From Rhodanobacteraceae bacterium (GTDB lineage Bacteria > Pseudomonadota > Gammaproteobacteria > Xanthomonadales > SZUA-5): a DNA stretch of 64,000 nucleotides. The stretch covers positions 124,001-188,000 of the forward strand of contig JACKOW010000009.1 in NCBI GenBank assembly GCA_024234055.1, written 5' to 3'. The notes under the pieces are model-generated. The model saw nothing but the letters and a program-made list of their open reading frames with translations. It was not told where the DNA came from and did no database searches. Below, piece after piece: positions 51,089-58,914 of this stretch (positions are counted from its first letter, which is position 1; every line of letters starts with the position of its first letter). Made by a program: the position numbers and the translations under genes.

Positions 51089-51514
51089 ATGCGCCGCAAA
51101 CGCCGTAAGCCCGTCTCCGACATCAACGTGGTGCCCTACATCGACGTGATGTTGGTGCTGTTGATCATTTTCATGGTCACGGCGCCGCTGATGAATCTGG
51201 GCGTGGAGCTGGATTTGCCGCAGGCCAATGCCAATCCGCTGGATACGCCGGAGGATCCGGTGATTGTCAGTGTCGACAGTGCCGGGGACCTGTTTCTCAC
51301 CATCAAGGGTGAGCGCGAGCCGATCGACATCGAGGGGCTGACCACCAAGATCGGCGCCTTCGTGCGCAACAACCCCAAGGTGCCGGTGCTGGTGGGTGGC
51401 GATCGCAATGTCAGCTATGGGCGGGTCTATGAGGCCATGGTCGCGCTGCAGGCTGCGGGCGCACCGCGGGTCGGGCTGATGGCTGATCCGCTGCCGCAGG
51501 AGCCGCGCAAGTGA
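51089..51514 (+). CDS. tolR: TolR, proton channel subunit
   Basis: A 141-residue ExbD/TolR protein. One helix lies near the N-terminus with the key Asp: 'SDINVVPYIDVMLVLLIIFMV' (about 9-30, Asp at 20). The periplasmic domain reads 'DLFLTIKGEREPIDIEGL' and 'VLVGGDRNVSYGRVYEAMVALQAAG'. TolR dimers pack inside the TolQ ring. The basic 'MRRKRRK' start fits the cytoplasmic end. It is separated from tolQ by 154 bp with a strong hairpin, which is longer than in most relatives. Confidence 0.95.
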   Translation: MRRKRRKPVSDINVVPYIDVMLVLLIIFMVTAPLMNLGVELDLPQANANPLDTPEDPVIVSVDSAGDLFLTIKGEREPIDIEGLTTKIGAFVRNNPKVPVLVGGDRNVSYGRVYEAMVALQAAGAPRVGLMADPLPQEPRK

Positions 51515-51552
51515 GCCGCCGCCCTCAGATTCGCGGGAGTGCCTTGCCGGCC

Positions 51553-51577
51553 ACCGACAACCAGCAACCGACAACCC
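51553..51577 (-). repeat. CAACC heptamer tract between tolR and tolA
   Basis: CCGACAA and CCAGCAA units in tandem. These are the reverse of GGTTGTC/GGTTGCT and thus C-rich in the tol mRNA. It is the one clear case of the GGTTGTC family inside an operon. Confidence 0.8.
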
Positions 51578-51591
51578 ATCGCTTCTGATCT

Positions 51592-52449
51592 ATGGAATCG
51601 GCCGCTGACCGCACCCGGGCACTCGTTTACGCCATTGGCGTACACGTACTCGCGGCACTCATCATGTTTGCCGGCCTGTTCGTCAGTGCACCCAAAAAGC
51701 CGGTCATTGCCGGCGGCGCGCTGGAGGCAGTGCTGGTCGACATGAATCTGGGGCGTCCGTTGCCCAAGCCGGCCACCAGGCCCACGCCCAAGCCCGAGCC
51801 TCCCAAACCGGTACCCAAACCGGAGCCGGCACCACCGCCACCGCCGCCCGCGGCCAAGCCTGATGACGTCACCGACCAACGCCCGACCTTGCCGACGGTG
51901 CCTGATCAGAACGCCATGAATCTGGAGCGCCAGAAAGAGCAGCTGCGCAAGCAGCAGGAGGAGCAGCGGCGCCAGCAGGAGATCGAAAAGCAGCGCATGC
52001 AGCAGCTCGAAGACATCCGCAAGCAGCGCGCAGAAGCGGCGCGTCTGACCCAGGAGCGGGAAAAGCAGCTGGCGCAGGCGCGCGAGGCCCAGCGTGCCCA
52101 GGAAATACTGACTCAGCCAGCCACGCGAGAGCCCGAAGGGCAGCAGAGACCCGGCCAGGACGCGGCCAATGATCTGCTCAGCCAATATGCCGGACTGATT
52201 CAGGAAGTGGTGACCCAGAACTGGCGCAGACCCGCCAACACGCCGCCGGGGATCCGCTGCGTACTCAAAGTGCGTCAGATCCCTGGCGGGGAGGTCATCG
52301 GTGTCAGCATCGGATCGCCGTGCAACGCGAATCCGTTGATCCAGCAATCGATCATCCAGGCTGTCGAACGCGCCAGTCCGCTCCCGTACATGGGCTTTGA
52401 GGCAGTCTTCCAGCCTGCACTGAACTTCAACTTCCGCTATGACGGGTGA
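51592..52449 (+). CDS. tolA: TolA, membrane-spanning linker protein
   Basis: A 285-residue protein: N-terminal helix ('LVYAIGVHVLAALIMFAGLFV', about 10-30) that binds TolQR, a Pro/Lys stretch ('PKPATRPTPKPEPPKPVPKP', about 58-90), a long charged coiled coil (about 105-175, Gln/Arg/Glu-rich) and a C-terminal domain ('YAGLIQEVVTQNWRRPANTPPG', with two Cys in 'GIRCVLKVRQ' and 'GSPCNANP'). It carries force from the inner membrane to Pal or TolB. It is shorter than E. coli TolA (about 420 residues) through a shorter coil. Confidence 0.92.
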   Translation: MESAADRTRALVYAIGVHVLAALIMFAGLFVSAPKKPVIAGGALEAVLVDMNLGRPLPKPATRPTPKPEPPKPVPKPEPAPPPPPPAAKPDDVTDQRPTLPTVPDQNAMNLERQKEQLRKQQEEQRRQQEIEKQRMQQLEDIRKQRAEAARLTQEREKQLAQAREAQRAQEILTQPATREPEGQQRPGQDAANDLLSQYAGLIQEVVTQNWRRPANTPPGIRCVLKVRQIPGGEVIGVSIGSPCNANPLIQQSIIQAVERASPLPYMGFEAVFQPALNFNFRYDG

Positions 52450-52453
52450 ACCG

Positions 52454-53773
52454 ATGCAAAGACTCATCAGCACTGCAGTACTGGTTCTGGCTCTGCTCGG
52501 CCTGGCGCGCATCGCCAGTGCCCAGGGTCTGGAGATCGATATCGTCAACGGTCGCGACGCGGCCATTCCGATTGCCGTTGTGCCCTTTGCCTGGGAGGCG
52601 GCAGCCATGCCCGATCCCACATCCATCGATCAGGTCGTCAGGGCCGATCTCAACCGTTCCGGGCAATTCCGGGCGCTGGCCAAGGAAGACGTGATCGAGC
52701 TGCCGGCACGGGGAGCCGACATCCGCTTTCCCACCTGGCAGTTGCTCAAGCAGGATTACATCGTCGTCGGGCGTATCCAGAGCGCCGACGTCGGTTACCG
52801 GGTGGAATTTGAATTGCACGAGGTCAAGTCTGGCAAGCCGCTGCTGGCGCTGGCGCTGCCGGTGCGTCCCGGAGACTTCCGCGCGGTGTCTCACCAGATT
52901 GCCGATCTGGTCTACGAGAAGATCATCGGCGTGCGCGGCGCCTTCTTCACCCGCATTGCCTACATCACAGCCAAGCGCAAGGGCGAAGGCAAGTACGAGT
53001 ACGCCATCTGGGTGGCTGATTCCGATGGCTACAACGAACAGCGCATCGTCTGGAACGACGAGCCATTCCTGTCGCCGGCCTGGTCGCCGGACGGCAAGTC
53101 GCTGGCCTATGTGAGCTTCGAGCGCCAGGGCGGTCACACCATCTACCTGCATGAACTGGCCACTGGCTCGCGCCGGGTGATCACCTCGTTCAAGGGCATC
53201 AATGGCGCGCCCACGTTTTCGCCCGATGGCAGCACGCTGGCGCTGACCCTGTCGCGCAGTGGCAATCCCGAGATCTACACGCTGAATCTGCTGAACAACA
53301 ATCTGACGCAGCTGACCCGGCATTTCTCCATTGACACCGAAGCAGCCTGGATGCCGGGTGGCAACAGCCTGATCTTCACCTCCGACCGATCCGGCAAGCC
53401 CCAGATCTACAGCATGCCGGCTTCCGGAGGCACGCCTGAGCGCCTGACCTCGGTCGGTGATTACAACGCCCGCGCCTCCGTCTCCTATGACGGCCGCCTT
53501 ATGGCAATGGTGCAGGGAAATAGGAACGTGTATCGTATTGCGGTCGTGGACCGCGAGCGCGGGGGCACCAACGCGGTTCGGCTGATTTCACCGGGTCCGT
53601 TGGATGAATCCCCAAGCTTCGCGCCCAACGCAAGCATGGTGCTGTACGCTGCCCGCGAAGGGAATCGCGGGGTTCTTTATTCGGCACCGATCGACGGATC
53701 GATCCGAGCACGCTTGGCCATCCCTGACGGCGACGTTCGGGAACCGGCGTGGGGACCCTTCAGGCAACGTTGA
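52454..53773 (+). CDS. tolB: TolB, periplasmic beta-propeller
   Basis: A 439-residue periplasmic protein with a signal peptide ('LISTAVLVLALLGLARIASA'), an N-terminal alpha/beta domain ('VPFAWEAAAMPDPTSIDQVVRADLNRSGQF') and a six-blade propeller with repeats such as 'PAWSPDGKSLAYVSFE', 'PTFSPDGSTLALTLSRSGNPEIY' and 'WMPGGNSLIFTSDRSGKPQIY'. It binds Pal and the TolA C-terminus. I start at ATG 52454 because GGGTGAA lies just upstream and the signal peptide then fits. ATG 52439, inside tolA, would add 5 residues. Confidence 0.95.
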   Translation: MQRLISTAVLVLALLGLARIASAQGLEIDIVNGRDAAIPIAVVPFAWEAAAMPDPTSIDQVVRADLNRSGQFRALAKEDVIELPARGADIRFPTWQLLKQDYIVVGRIQSADVGYRVEFELHEVKSGKPLLALALPVRPGDFRAVSHQIADLVYEKIIGVRGAFFTRIAYITAKRKGEGKYEYAIWVADSDGYNEQRIVWNDEPFLSPAWSPDGKSLAYVSFERQGGHTIYLHELATGSRRVITSFKGINGAPTFSPDGSTLALTLSRSGNPEIYTLNLLNNNLTQLTRHFSIDTEAAWMPGGNSLIFTSDRSGKPQIYSMPASGGTPERLTSVGDYNARASVSYDGRLMAMVQGNRNVYRIAVVDRERGGTNAVRLISPGPLDESPSFAPNASMVLYAAREGNRGVLYSAPIDGSIRARLAIPDGDVREPAWGPFRQR

Positions 53774-53830
53774 TTCAAGTGAAAATAAGATGTGCACAGG
53801 TTCGCTGTCATTCGTACGAAGGATAAGAAA

Positions 53831-54346
53831 ATGAATACCCCGATTCGCGTTTTGGTGATTGCGCTGGCCCTGGCTGGCGTTGCTTGCAAAAAGGAAGTGG
53901 TCAAGCCGGAAGCCCCGCCGCAGACTCCGGCGCCGACTCAGCCCACGACTGCTCCGGCCCAGGAAGAGAGCTGGACCAACCCGGCCCTGCTCGATTCCAA
54001 GCCCTGCCTGGTCTCGCGCGTTGCCTACTTCGACCTCGATCAGACCACGATCAAGTCCGAGGCGATGGAAATGCTGCGCTGCCATGGCAAGTGGCTGGCG
54101 AGCAACCCGGGTGCCCGGATCTCGCTGGAAGGTCACGCTGACGAGCGCGGTTCGCGCGAATACAACCTGGGCCTGGGTGAGCGCCGCGGCAATGCCGTGC
54201 GCGACATGCTGCTGGCCAACGGTGGTCGCAGCGAGCAGGTTGCCGTGGTCAGCTACGGCGAAGAGCGTCCGATCTGCACCGACAGCGATGAAAGCTGCTG
54301 GTCCAAGAATCGTCGCGCCGAGATCGTCTACACCGCCAAGCAGTAA
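53831..54346 (+). CDS. pal: Pal, peptidoglycan-associated lipoprotein
   Basis: A 171-residue outer-membrane lipoprotein. The signal reads 'VLVIALALAGVACKKE', with the lipid Cys at about 19; Gly at -3 is unusual for a lipobox. A Pro/Thr/Gln linker leads to an OmpA-type peptidoglycan-binding domain: 'VAYFDLDQTTIKSEAMEML', 'ISLEGHADERGSREYNLGLGERRGNAVRDML' with the meso-DAP-binding Asp and Arg, and 'NRRAEIVYT'. AAGGA sits 7 bases before ATG 53831. Three further Cys are present in the mature chain. The 57-bp spacer from tolB is AT-rich and may hold a promoter. Confidence 0.94.
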   Translation: MNTPIRVLVIALALAGVACKKEVVKPEAPPQTPAPTQPTTAPAQEESWTNPALLDSKPCLVSRVAYFDLDQTTIKSEAMEMLRCHGKWLASNPGARISLEGHADERGSREYNLGLGERRGNAVRDMLLANGGRSEQVAVVSYGEERPICTDSDESCWSKNRRAEIVYTAKQ

Positions 54347-54355
54347 GCGGTCGTG

Positions 54356-55246
54356 ATGATGATCGACGTTCGTACATTGACGCTTCGATCCCTGACGGCG
54401 GCCCTCGTGGCCGCCGTCTGTGTTTGTGGATCGGCACAGGCGCAGAGCCGCCTCAGTCTGGCAGAGCGGGTCAGCCAGCTTGAGCGCCAGGTCCAGGGCA
54501 GTGCGGACTCCGGCAACATGTCCGAGCTCATCCTGCGCAACCAGGAATTGCAGAATGAAGTCCAGAACCTGCGCGGACTGGTCGAAAGTCAGGCTTTCGA
54601 AATTGAAGGCTTGAAGAAGCGCCAGCGCGACCAGTACGTGGATCTGGATTCACGTCTGCAGCGTCTGGAAGGCGGCATGACCGTGCCAGCGCGCCCGGCC
54701 GCCAACGAGCCGATGGACAGCGTGGCTCCGGAGCAACTGAACGCTGACGAGCCGACCACCCGATTCGGTGAACCGACGCCGATGAATCCACCGTTGCCGG
54801 TAGGCGCCGAGACTGTGGGCGGTGATCTGGCTGGCAATGCTGCCCCAGCGGTGGGTGGTCCGGACGAGAAGCAGGCTTACGAGGCTGCCTTCGAAGCGCT
54901 CAAGCAGGGTCGCTATTCCGAATCCTCGCAGCTGTTCTCGATGTTCCTGCAGCAGTATCCCGTTGGTGAGTACGCCGCCAACGCCAGTTACTGGCTGGGC
55001 GAGTCCTATTACGTCACCCAGAATTATGAAATTGCCCTGGAGACTTTCCAGGGATTGCTGGCACGCTTCCCGGACAGCCGCAAGGCGCCGGATGCCTTGC
55101 TCAAGGTAGGCTATTGCCAATATGAACTGGGCGATTCGCGCAGCGCCGCCCGCACCCTGAACGACGTCGTTTCGCGCTATCCGGATACGCCGGTGGCCCG
55201 TCTGGCCCAGGGTCGGTTGCGGGCCTTGCGCCTGGACGGACGCTAG
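54356..55246 (+). CDS. cpoB: CpoB (YbgF), cell division coordinator
   Basis: A 296-residue periplasmic protein: signal peptide ('LTAALVAAVCVCGSAQAQ'), a trimerising coiled coil ('LAERVSQLERQVQGS', 'LQNEVQNLRGLVESQAFEIE', about 30-110), a Pro-rich linker, then TPR repeats ('YEAAFEALKQGRYSESSQLF', 'ASYWLGESYYVTQNYEIAL', 'PDALLKVGYCQYELGDSRSA'). CpoB ties Tol-Pal constriction to PBP1B-driven wall synthesis. Three adjacent start codons (GTG 54353, ATG 54356, ATG 54359) are possible. A 12-bp-stem hairpin follows the gene. Confidence 0.92.
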   Translation: MMIDVRTLTLRSLTAALVAAVCVCGSAQAQSRLSLAERVSQLERQVQGSADSGNMSELILRNQELQNEVQNLRGLVESQAFEIEGLKKRQRDQYVDLDSRLQRLEGGMTVPARPAANEPMDSVAPEQLNADEPTTRFGEPTPMNPPLPVGAETVGGDLAGNAAPAVGGPDEKQAYEAAFEALKQGRYSESSQLFSMFLQQYPVGEYAANASYWLGESYYVTQNYEIALETFQGLLARFPDSRKAPDALLKVGYCQYELGDSRSAARTLNDVVSRYPDTPVARLAQGRLRALRLDGR

Positions 55247-55253
55247 CTGCGGT

Positions 55254-55279
55254 GCTCGCTGCGCCGTGGCGCAGCGAGC
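55254..55279 (+). terminator. Stem-loop at the end of the Tol-Pal operon
   Basis: GCTCGCTGCGCC (55254-55265) and GGCGCAGCGAGC (55268-55279) make a perfect 12-bp stem with a 2-base gap, 8 bp after the cpoB stop. A T-rich stretch comes only some 20 bp later. Confidence 0.65.
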
Positions 55280-55326
55280 GGTACCTGCAGCGACTGTGCT
55301 TTTCTTCGAATTCGACCGAGCCGGGG

Positions 55327-56007
55327 ATGACCGACGCCAGTACCTCTGAAGCGGCCTCGCCGACGGCCGCAATGCTGCGGATCACCGAGATCTTTCACTC
55401 GATCCAGGGCGAAGCCGATGCCGTCGGCTGGCCCACGGTGTTCGTGCGCCTGACCGGCTGTCCGCTGCGATGCGCCTGGTGTGACACCACCTATTCCTTT
55501 CACGGTGGCAACAAGCGCAGCCTGGATGAGGTGCTTGCCAGCGTTGCCGCATTCAATACCCGGCATGTCTGCGTCACCGGCGGCGAGCCGCTGGCGCAGC
55601 GCGCTTGCCTGTCCTTGCTGAGTGCTCTGTGCGACGCCGGCCACGAGGTCTCGCTGGAAACCTCCGGCGCCATGGATGTCAGCGGCGTCGATGCGCGCGT
55701 GCGCAAGGTGCTCGATCTCAAGTGCCCCGGCTCCGGCGAGCATCAGCGCAATCGCTACGAGAATCTGCCCTTGCTGAGCCAGGCTGACCAGATCAAGTTC
55801 GTCATTGCCGACCGCGCCGACTATCTGTGGGCCCGCGAGCAGTGCCAGACCCGCGGTCTGCCGGCCATCTGCCAGGTGCTGTTCTCCCCGGTGGCCGAAG
55901 TGCTGCCAGCGCCGACCCTGGTCGACTGGATACTGGCTGACCGCATGCCGGTGCGCTTTCAGCTGCAGTTGCACAAGGTCCTGTGGGGGAATGTGGCGGG
56001 GCGCTAG
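55327..56007 (+). CDS. queE: 7-carboxy-7-deazaguanine synthase QueE
   Basis: A 226-residue radical SAM enzyme of queuosine synthesis, ring-contracting 6-carboxy-tetrahydropterin. 'LRITEIFHSIQGEADAVGWPTVFVRLTGCPLRCAWCDTTYSFHGG' contains the substrate region and the C-x3-C-x2-C cluster motif. 'VCVTGGEPLAQ' is the SAM glycine motif. 'LDLKCPGSGEHQRNRYENL' is family-typical. The ATG at 55327 gives a slightly long N-terminus; ATG 55372 is the alternative. The queC gene lies 480 bp away, separated by repeats. Confidence 0.93.
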   Translation: MTDASTSEAASPTAAMLRITEIFHSIQGEADAVGWPTVFVRLTGCPLRCAWCDTTYSFHGGNKRSLDEVLASVAAFNTRHVCVTGGEPLAQRACLSLLSALCDAGHEVSLETSGAMDVSGVDARVRKVLDLKCPGSGEHQRNRYENLPLLSQADQIKFVIADRADYLWAREQCQTRGLPAICQVLFSPVAEVLPAPTLVDWILADRMPVRFQLQLHKVLWGNVAGR

Positions 56008-56017
56008 GGTTGAGCTC

Positions 56018-56087
56018 GGTTGTCGGGACTCGGGACTCGGGACTCGGGACTCGGGACTCGGGACTCGGGACTCGGGACTCGGGGTTC
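56018..56087 (+). repeat. GGTTGTC plus eight GGGACTC heptamers after queE
   Basis: GGTTGTC (56018-56024) is followed in the same phase by (GGGACTC)8 (56025-56080) and GGGGTTC. The tract starts 10 bases after the queE stop and is G-rich in its mRNA. Three-G runs with 4-base loops meet the G-quadruplex pattern. Confidence 0.95.
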
Positions 56088-56103
56088 CGGAAACCCCAAC
56101 CCG

Positions 56104-56314
56104 GCGTCATTGCGAGCCACCTGTGTCGGTCCGACACTGCCCACGGGCCATGAACCACAAGCTGCCTGTAGGAGCGACCTCGCGTCGCGACCGGCAAGCC
56201 GCAGGTCCGAAGCAGCGGTCGCGCCGCAAGGGCGCTCCTACAGGTGAACAAAGCAAATCAACGACTTGCGATATGGGTTCATGGAGAGGAGCGCAGCGAC
56301 GAAGCAATCCAGAG
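56104..56314 (+). repeat. Nested palindromic repeat, copy E (best preserved)
   Basis: Outer GCGTCATTGCGAGCC (56104) and GACGAAGCAATCCAGAG (to 56314). Middle shell CCATGAACC and GGTTCATGG, 9 bp perfect. Core TGTAGGAGCGACC...GGTCGCGCC...GGCGCTCCTACA. The GGCCCG-like arm of the left flank is also present. Confidence 0.9.
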
Positions 56315-56360
56315 ATGGGTTACCAAGCCAGAGGATTTCTTTCCCCGGATCAAGTCCGCG

Positions 56361-56396
56361 CTCTTGTAGGTCCAGACAAGTCTGGACTACAAGAGC
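56361..56396. repeat. GTCCAGAC palindrome with extended arms
   Basis: GTCCAGACAAGTCTGGAC (56370-56387), extended outward by CTCTTGTAG and TACAAGAG, so the arms pair over about 16 bp with one bulge. Confidence 0.85.
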
Positions 56397-56427
56397 GCCG
56401 AAGCCCGTAGTCTTGCGTAGTCCTCAT

Positions 56428-56478
56428 CCCCTTTTCCTTTTTCCCTTTTCCTTTTTCCTTTTCCTTTTTCCCTTCTTC
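56428..56478 (+). repeat. Pyrimidine tract (CCTTTTCCTTTTT) upstream of queC
   Basis: About 50 bases of C/T with a 6-7-base period, ending 12 bp before the queC ATG. On the minus strand it is GGAAAAA-type repeats. Confidence 0.8.
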
Positions 56479-56489
56479 AGCTCTGACCC

Positions 56490-57191
56490 ATGTCCTCAGC
56501 CATCATCCTGCTCTCCGGCGGTCTCGATTCAGCCACCGTCCTGGCCATGGCCCGTGCCGCGGGCCACCGTTGCTATGCCCTCAGTGTCGACTATCGCCAG
56601 CGTCATCGCGCCGAGCTGGTGGCGGCTCGGCGTATCGCCGAGACCCTGGGGGCCCATGAGCATCGCGTCATTCCCTTGGATCTGCGTGCCATCGGCGGCT
56701 CGGCCCTGACTGATGACACCATCGACGTGCCGGAATCGCCCACCAGCGGCATACCGGTCACCTACGTGCCGGCCCGCAACACCCTGATGCTGTCGCTGGC
56801 GCTGGCCTATGGCGAAGTCATCGGCGCCAACGATCTCTACATCGGTGTCAACGCCGTCGACTACTCCGGCTATCCCGATTGCCGTCCCGAGTTCATCGCG
56901 GCTTACCAGCGGATGGCGCGGCTGGCCACCAAGACCGGCGTCGAAGGTGCTGCGATCACCATCCACGCGCCGATCATCGACCTCAGCAAGGCCGAGATCA
57001 TTCGCCGCGGCATTGCGCTCGGCGTCGATTACGGCATGACCGTGTCCTGCTACCAGGCCGATGGTGAGGGCCGAGCCTGCGGCCGCTGCGACTCCTGCCG
57101 GCTGCGTCGCGAGGGCTTTGCCGAAGCCGGCGTGCCCGATCCCACCCGCTACCAGCCGGCGGCTCCGGATTCGTCCGGAATCCATCACTGA
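56490..57191 (+). CDS. queC: 7-cyano-7-deazaguanine synthase QueC
   Basis: A 233-residue ATP-dependent enzyme that turns the QueE product into preQ0. The PP-loop is 'AIILLSGGLDSATVLAMARA' (3-22). 'SVDYRQRHRAELVAARRIAE' and 'YVPARNTLMLSLALAYGE' follow. The zinc site is the C-terminal Cys cluster 'SCYQADGEGRACGRCDSCRLRREGF'. With queE it gives two steps of queuosine synthesis; queD and queF are not in the window. Length is normal and the ATG at 56490 matches the family start. The phosphatase gene follows closely. Confidence 0.95.
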   Translation: MSSAIILLSGGLDSATVLAMARAAGHRCYALSVDYRQRHRAELVAARRIAETLGAHEHRVIPLDLRAIGGSALTDDTIDVPESPTSGIPVTYVPARNTLMLSLALAYGEVIGANDLYIGVNAVDYSGYPDCRPEFIAAYQRMARLATKTGVEGAAITIHAPIIDLSKAEIIRRGIALGVDYGMTVSCYQADGEGRACGRCDSCRLRREGFAEAGVPDPTRYQPAAPDSSGIHH

Positions 57192-57212
57192 TCCAGCGTG
57201 GGCACTCCGACC

Positions 57213-58493
57213 ATGATCCCGCTGCCCAGTACCGAGCAACTGCGCCGACTCAGCGCTTTCGACGGTGATTCGATGGCCGCCTGGCGGCTGCAGAGCGAAA
57301 TCCTGCACGCGCTCTATGGCGAGGTGTCGAGCGCCCTGGTGCTGCGCCCGGCTGAATCTGCTGCTCGCCTCGTAGCCTTGAGTGGTGCCGGCGGCGAGAC
57401 CCAGATCGACGCCAGCGACGCCTTCGACCTCGGCAGTTCCGCCTTGGCGCTGACCGACGACAGCACGGCAGCCCTGCTGGCGACGGCTGCACCTATGCGC
57501 ATGAACCTGCCGATCGAGGCCCCACACAGCGTACTCCGGCAATTGCTGGCAGCGGATCTGGCGATCGCATTGCCCATCCACGCCGCCGGTCGTAGCGCGC
57601 ATCTGCTGGTGCTGGGTTGCGCTCCGACGCACGCCCTGGCGCAGGCTCACCCGGATCTGCTCGGTTTGCTGGCCAACTGTCTGGGTTCCTTTCTGGGCGG
57701 CGCGCTCGATCGCCGGCAACTGGCAGAGCAGTCGCGCCGGGCGTGGGTTGAAATCGCCGACCTCGCCGATGTGCAACGCTTGTTGCTGCCGGACAACCCG
57801 CAGATCCGCGGACTGAGCCATGCCATTCACTATCAGCCATCGGCCGTGGCCGGCGGCGACTACTACGATCTGATGTCGCTGTCGCATCGTATCGATGACT
57901 ATCCGGCTGACATGCCCGATGTGGTGGGCTTGCTGCTGGCAGATGTCTCCGGACACGGCGCAGGTGCCGCCATGGAAGCCGTGCAGTTCGATGCCATCCT
58001 GCGCACCTACAAGGGCAGCGAAGGCGAGGGCCCTGCAGGCGCGCTCACCTACGCCAACCGGCACTTCTTCTCACGCAAGACCCGGCCGCATTTCCTCACC
58101 GCGCTCGGGCTGCTGTATCTGCCCCACGAGGGACGGATGCGGCTGTGCAATGCCGGACACCTGCCGCCGCTGCGTCGGCGCCACGGCGGCCTTGAACGCC
58201 TGGATCAGGGCCGCGACATTCCCATCGGCATCCTCAAGGAACACGCTTACGACAACCACCTCTACGACGCCCGCCCTGGCGATCTGCTGGTGCTCTATAC
58301 CGATGGTGTCACCGAGGCCCGCAACGCCCAGGGCAAGGAATTCGGCATCGAGCGCCTGGAATCGATCCTGGCCCGCAACGAGTTGGACACGCCTCAGGAC
58401 CTGCTCAGTTGCATGCTGAGCGAACTGCATGCCCACCAGGGCGGGGCAATCGGCGTCGATGATCAGACCCTGATCGTCTTGCGTCTGGGGTGA
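57213..58493 (+). CDS. SpoIIE/PP2C-type serine phosphatase
   Basis: A 426-residue cytoplasmic protein. The N-terminal 190 residues look like a GAF-type sensor ('VSSALVLRPAESAARLVALSG', 'LAIALPIHAAGRSAHLLVLGC'). The C-terminal SpoIIE domain has metal-binding Asp residues in 'YQPSAVAGGDYYDL', 'GLLLADVSGHGAGAAMEAV', 'LLVLYTDGVTEARN' and 'GVDDQTLIVLRL'. Such phosphatases act on anti-anti-sigma proteins; the RsbW-like ATPase at 20890 could be in the same pathway. ATG 57213 is used; GTG 57198 would add 5 residues. It starts 21 bp after queC. Confidence 0.88.
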   Translation: MIPLPSTEQLRRLSAFDGDSMAAWRLQSEILHALYGEVSSALVLRPAESAARLVALSGAGGETQIDASDAFDLGSSALALTDDSTAALLATAAPMRMNLPIEAPHSVLRQLLAADLAIALPIHAAGRSAHLLVLGCAPTHALAQAHPDLLGLLANCLGSFLGGALDRRQLAEQSRRAWVEIADLADVQRLLLPDNPQIRGLSHAIHYQPSAVAGGDYYDLMSLSHRIDDYPADMPDVVGLLLADVSGHGAGAAMEAVQFDAILRTYKGSEGEGPAGALTYANRHFFSRKTRPHFLTALGLLYLPHEGRMRLCNAGHLPPLRRRHGGLERLDQGRDIPIGILKEHAYDNHLYDARPGDLLVLYTDGVTEARNAQGKEFGIERLESILARNELDTPQDLLSCMLSELHAHQGGAIGVDDQTLIVLRLG

Positions 58494-58498
58494 AGGCT

Positions 58499-58547
58499 GG
58501 TTGTGGGTTGCCGGTTGTCGGTTGTCGGGACTCGGGATTCGGGACAC
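58499..58547 (+). repeat. Seven in-phase heptamers after the phosphatase stop
   Basis: GGTTGTG, GGTTGCC, GGTTGTC, GGTTGTC, GGGACTC, GGGATTC, GGGACAC: seven units in strict 7-base phase, starting 5 bases after TGA. It joins the GGTTGTC and GGGACTC families in one tract. Confidence 0.95.
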
Positions 58548-58560
58548 TGGGCTCTTGTGG

Positions 58561-58641
58561 GTCCAGACTTGTCTGGACGCTCTTGGCGACGTGCTGAAAC
58601 AGCGGGCGTAGGTCACGTTGGTCGCACGTGGGCTATGTGAC
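58561..58641. repeat. GTCCAGAC palindrome and a GTAGGTCACG palindrome
   Basis: GTCCAGACTTGTCTGGAC at 58561-58578. GTAGGTCACGTTG (58608-58620) with GGGCTATGTGAC (to 58641) is a degenerate form of the core seen in nested-repeat copy A and at 60416. Confidence 0.7.
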
Positions 58642-58914
58642 ACGGTGAAGCGGCGACCCTGGCTGTTGCGACAGCGGCCACGTCTAGCCCGCATTTCTCA
58701 CACCCCCTCGCTTCAACGGTTGCGGGACGTTGTTTCTTGCGGTGGTTGAAGATCGTTCGTCCGCACCGGCGGCAGAACGGCGCTTGGTGTTCGATTTCCG
58801 CTCATTTTGGCGCGGGATGTCGTGGCTTTTCTTGCTGATTTGTTTGACTTTATTGCCCGCCGCCGACGGCCGTAGCCCCGGAAGGGGCCGTTGACGCAGG
58901 ATCGCTGGTTTCAA

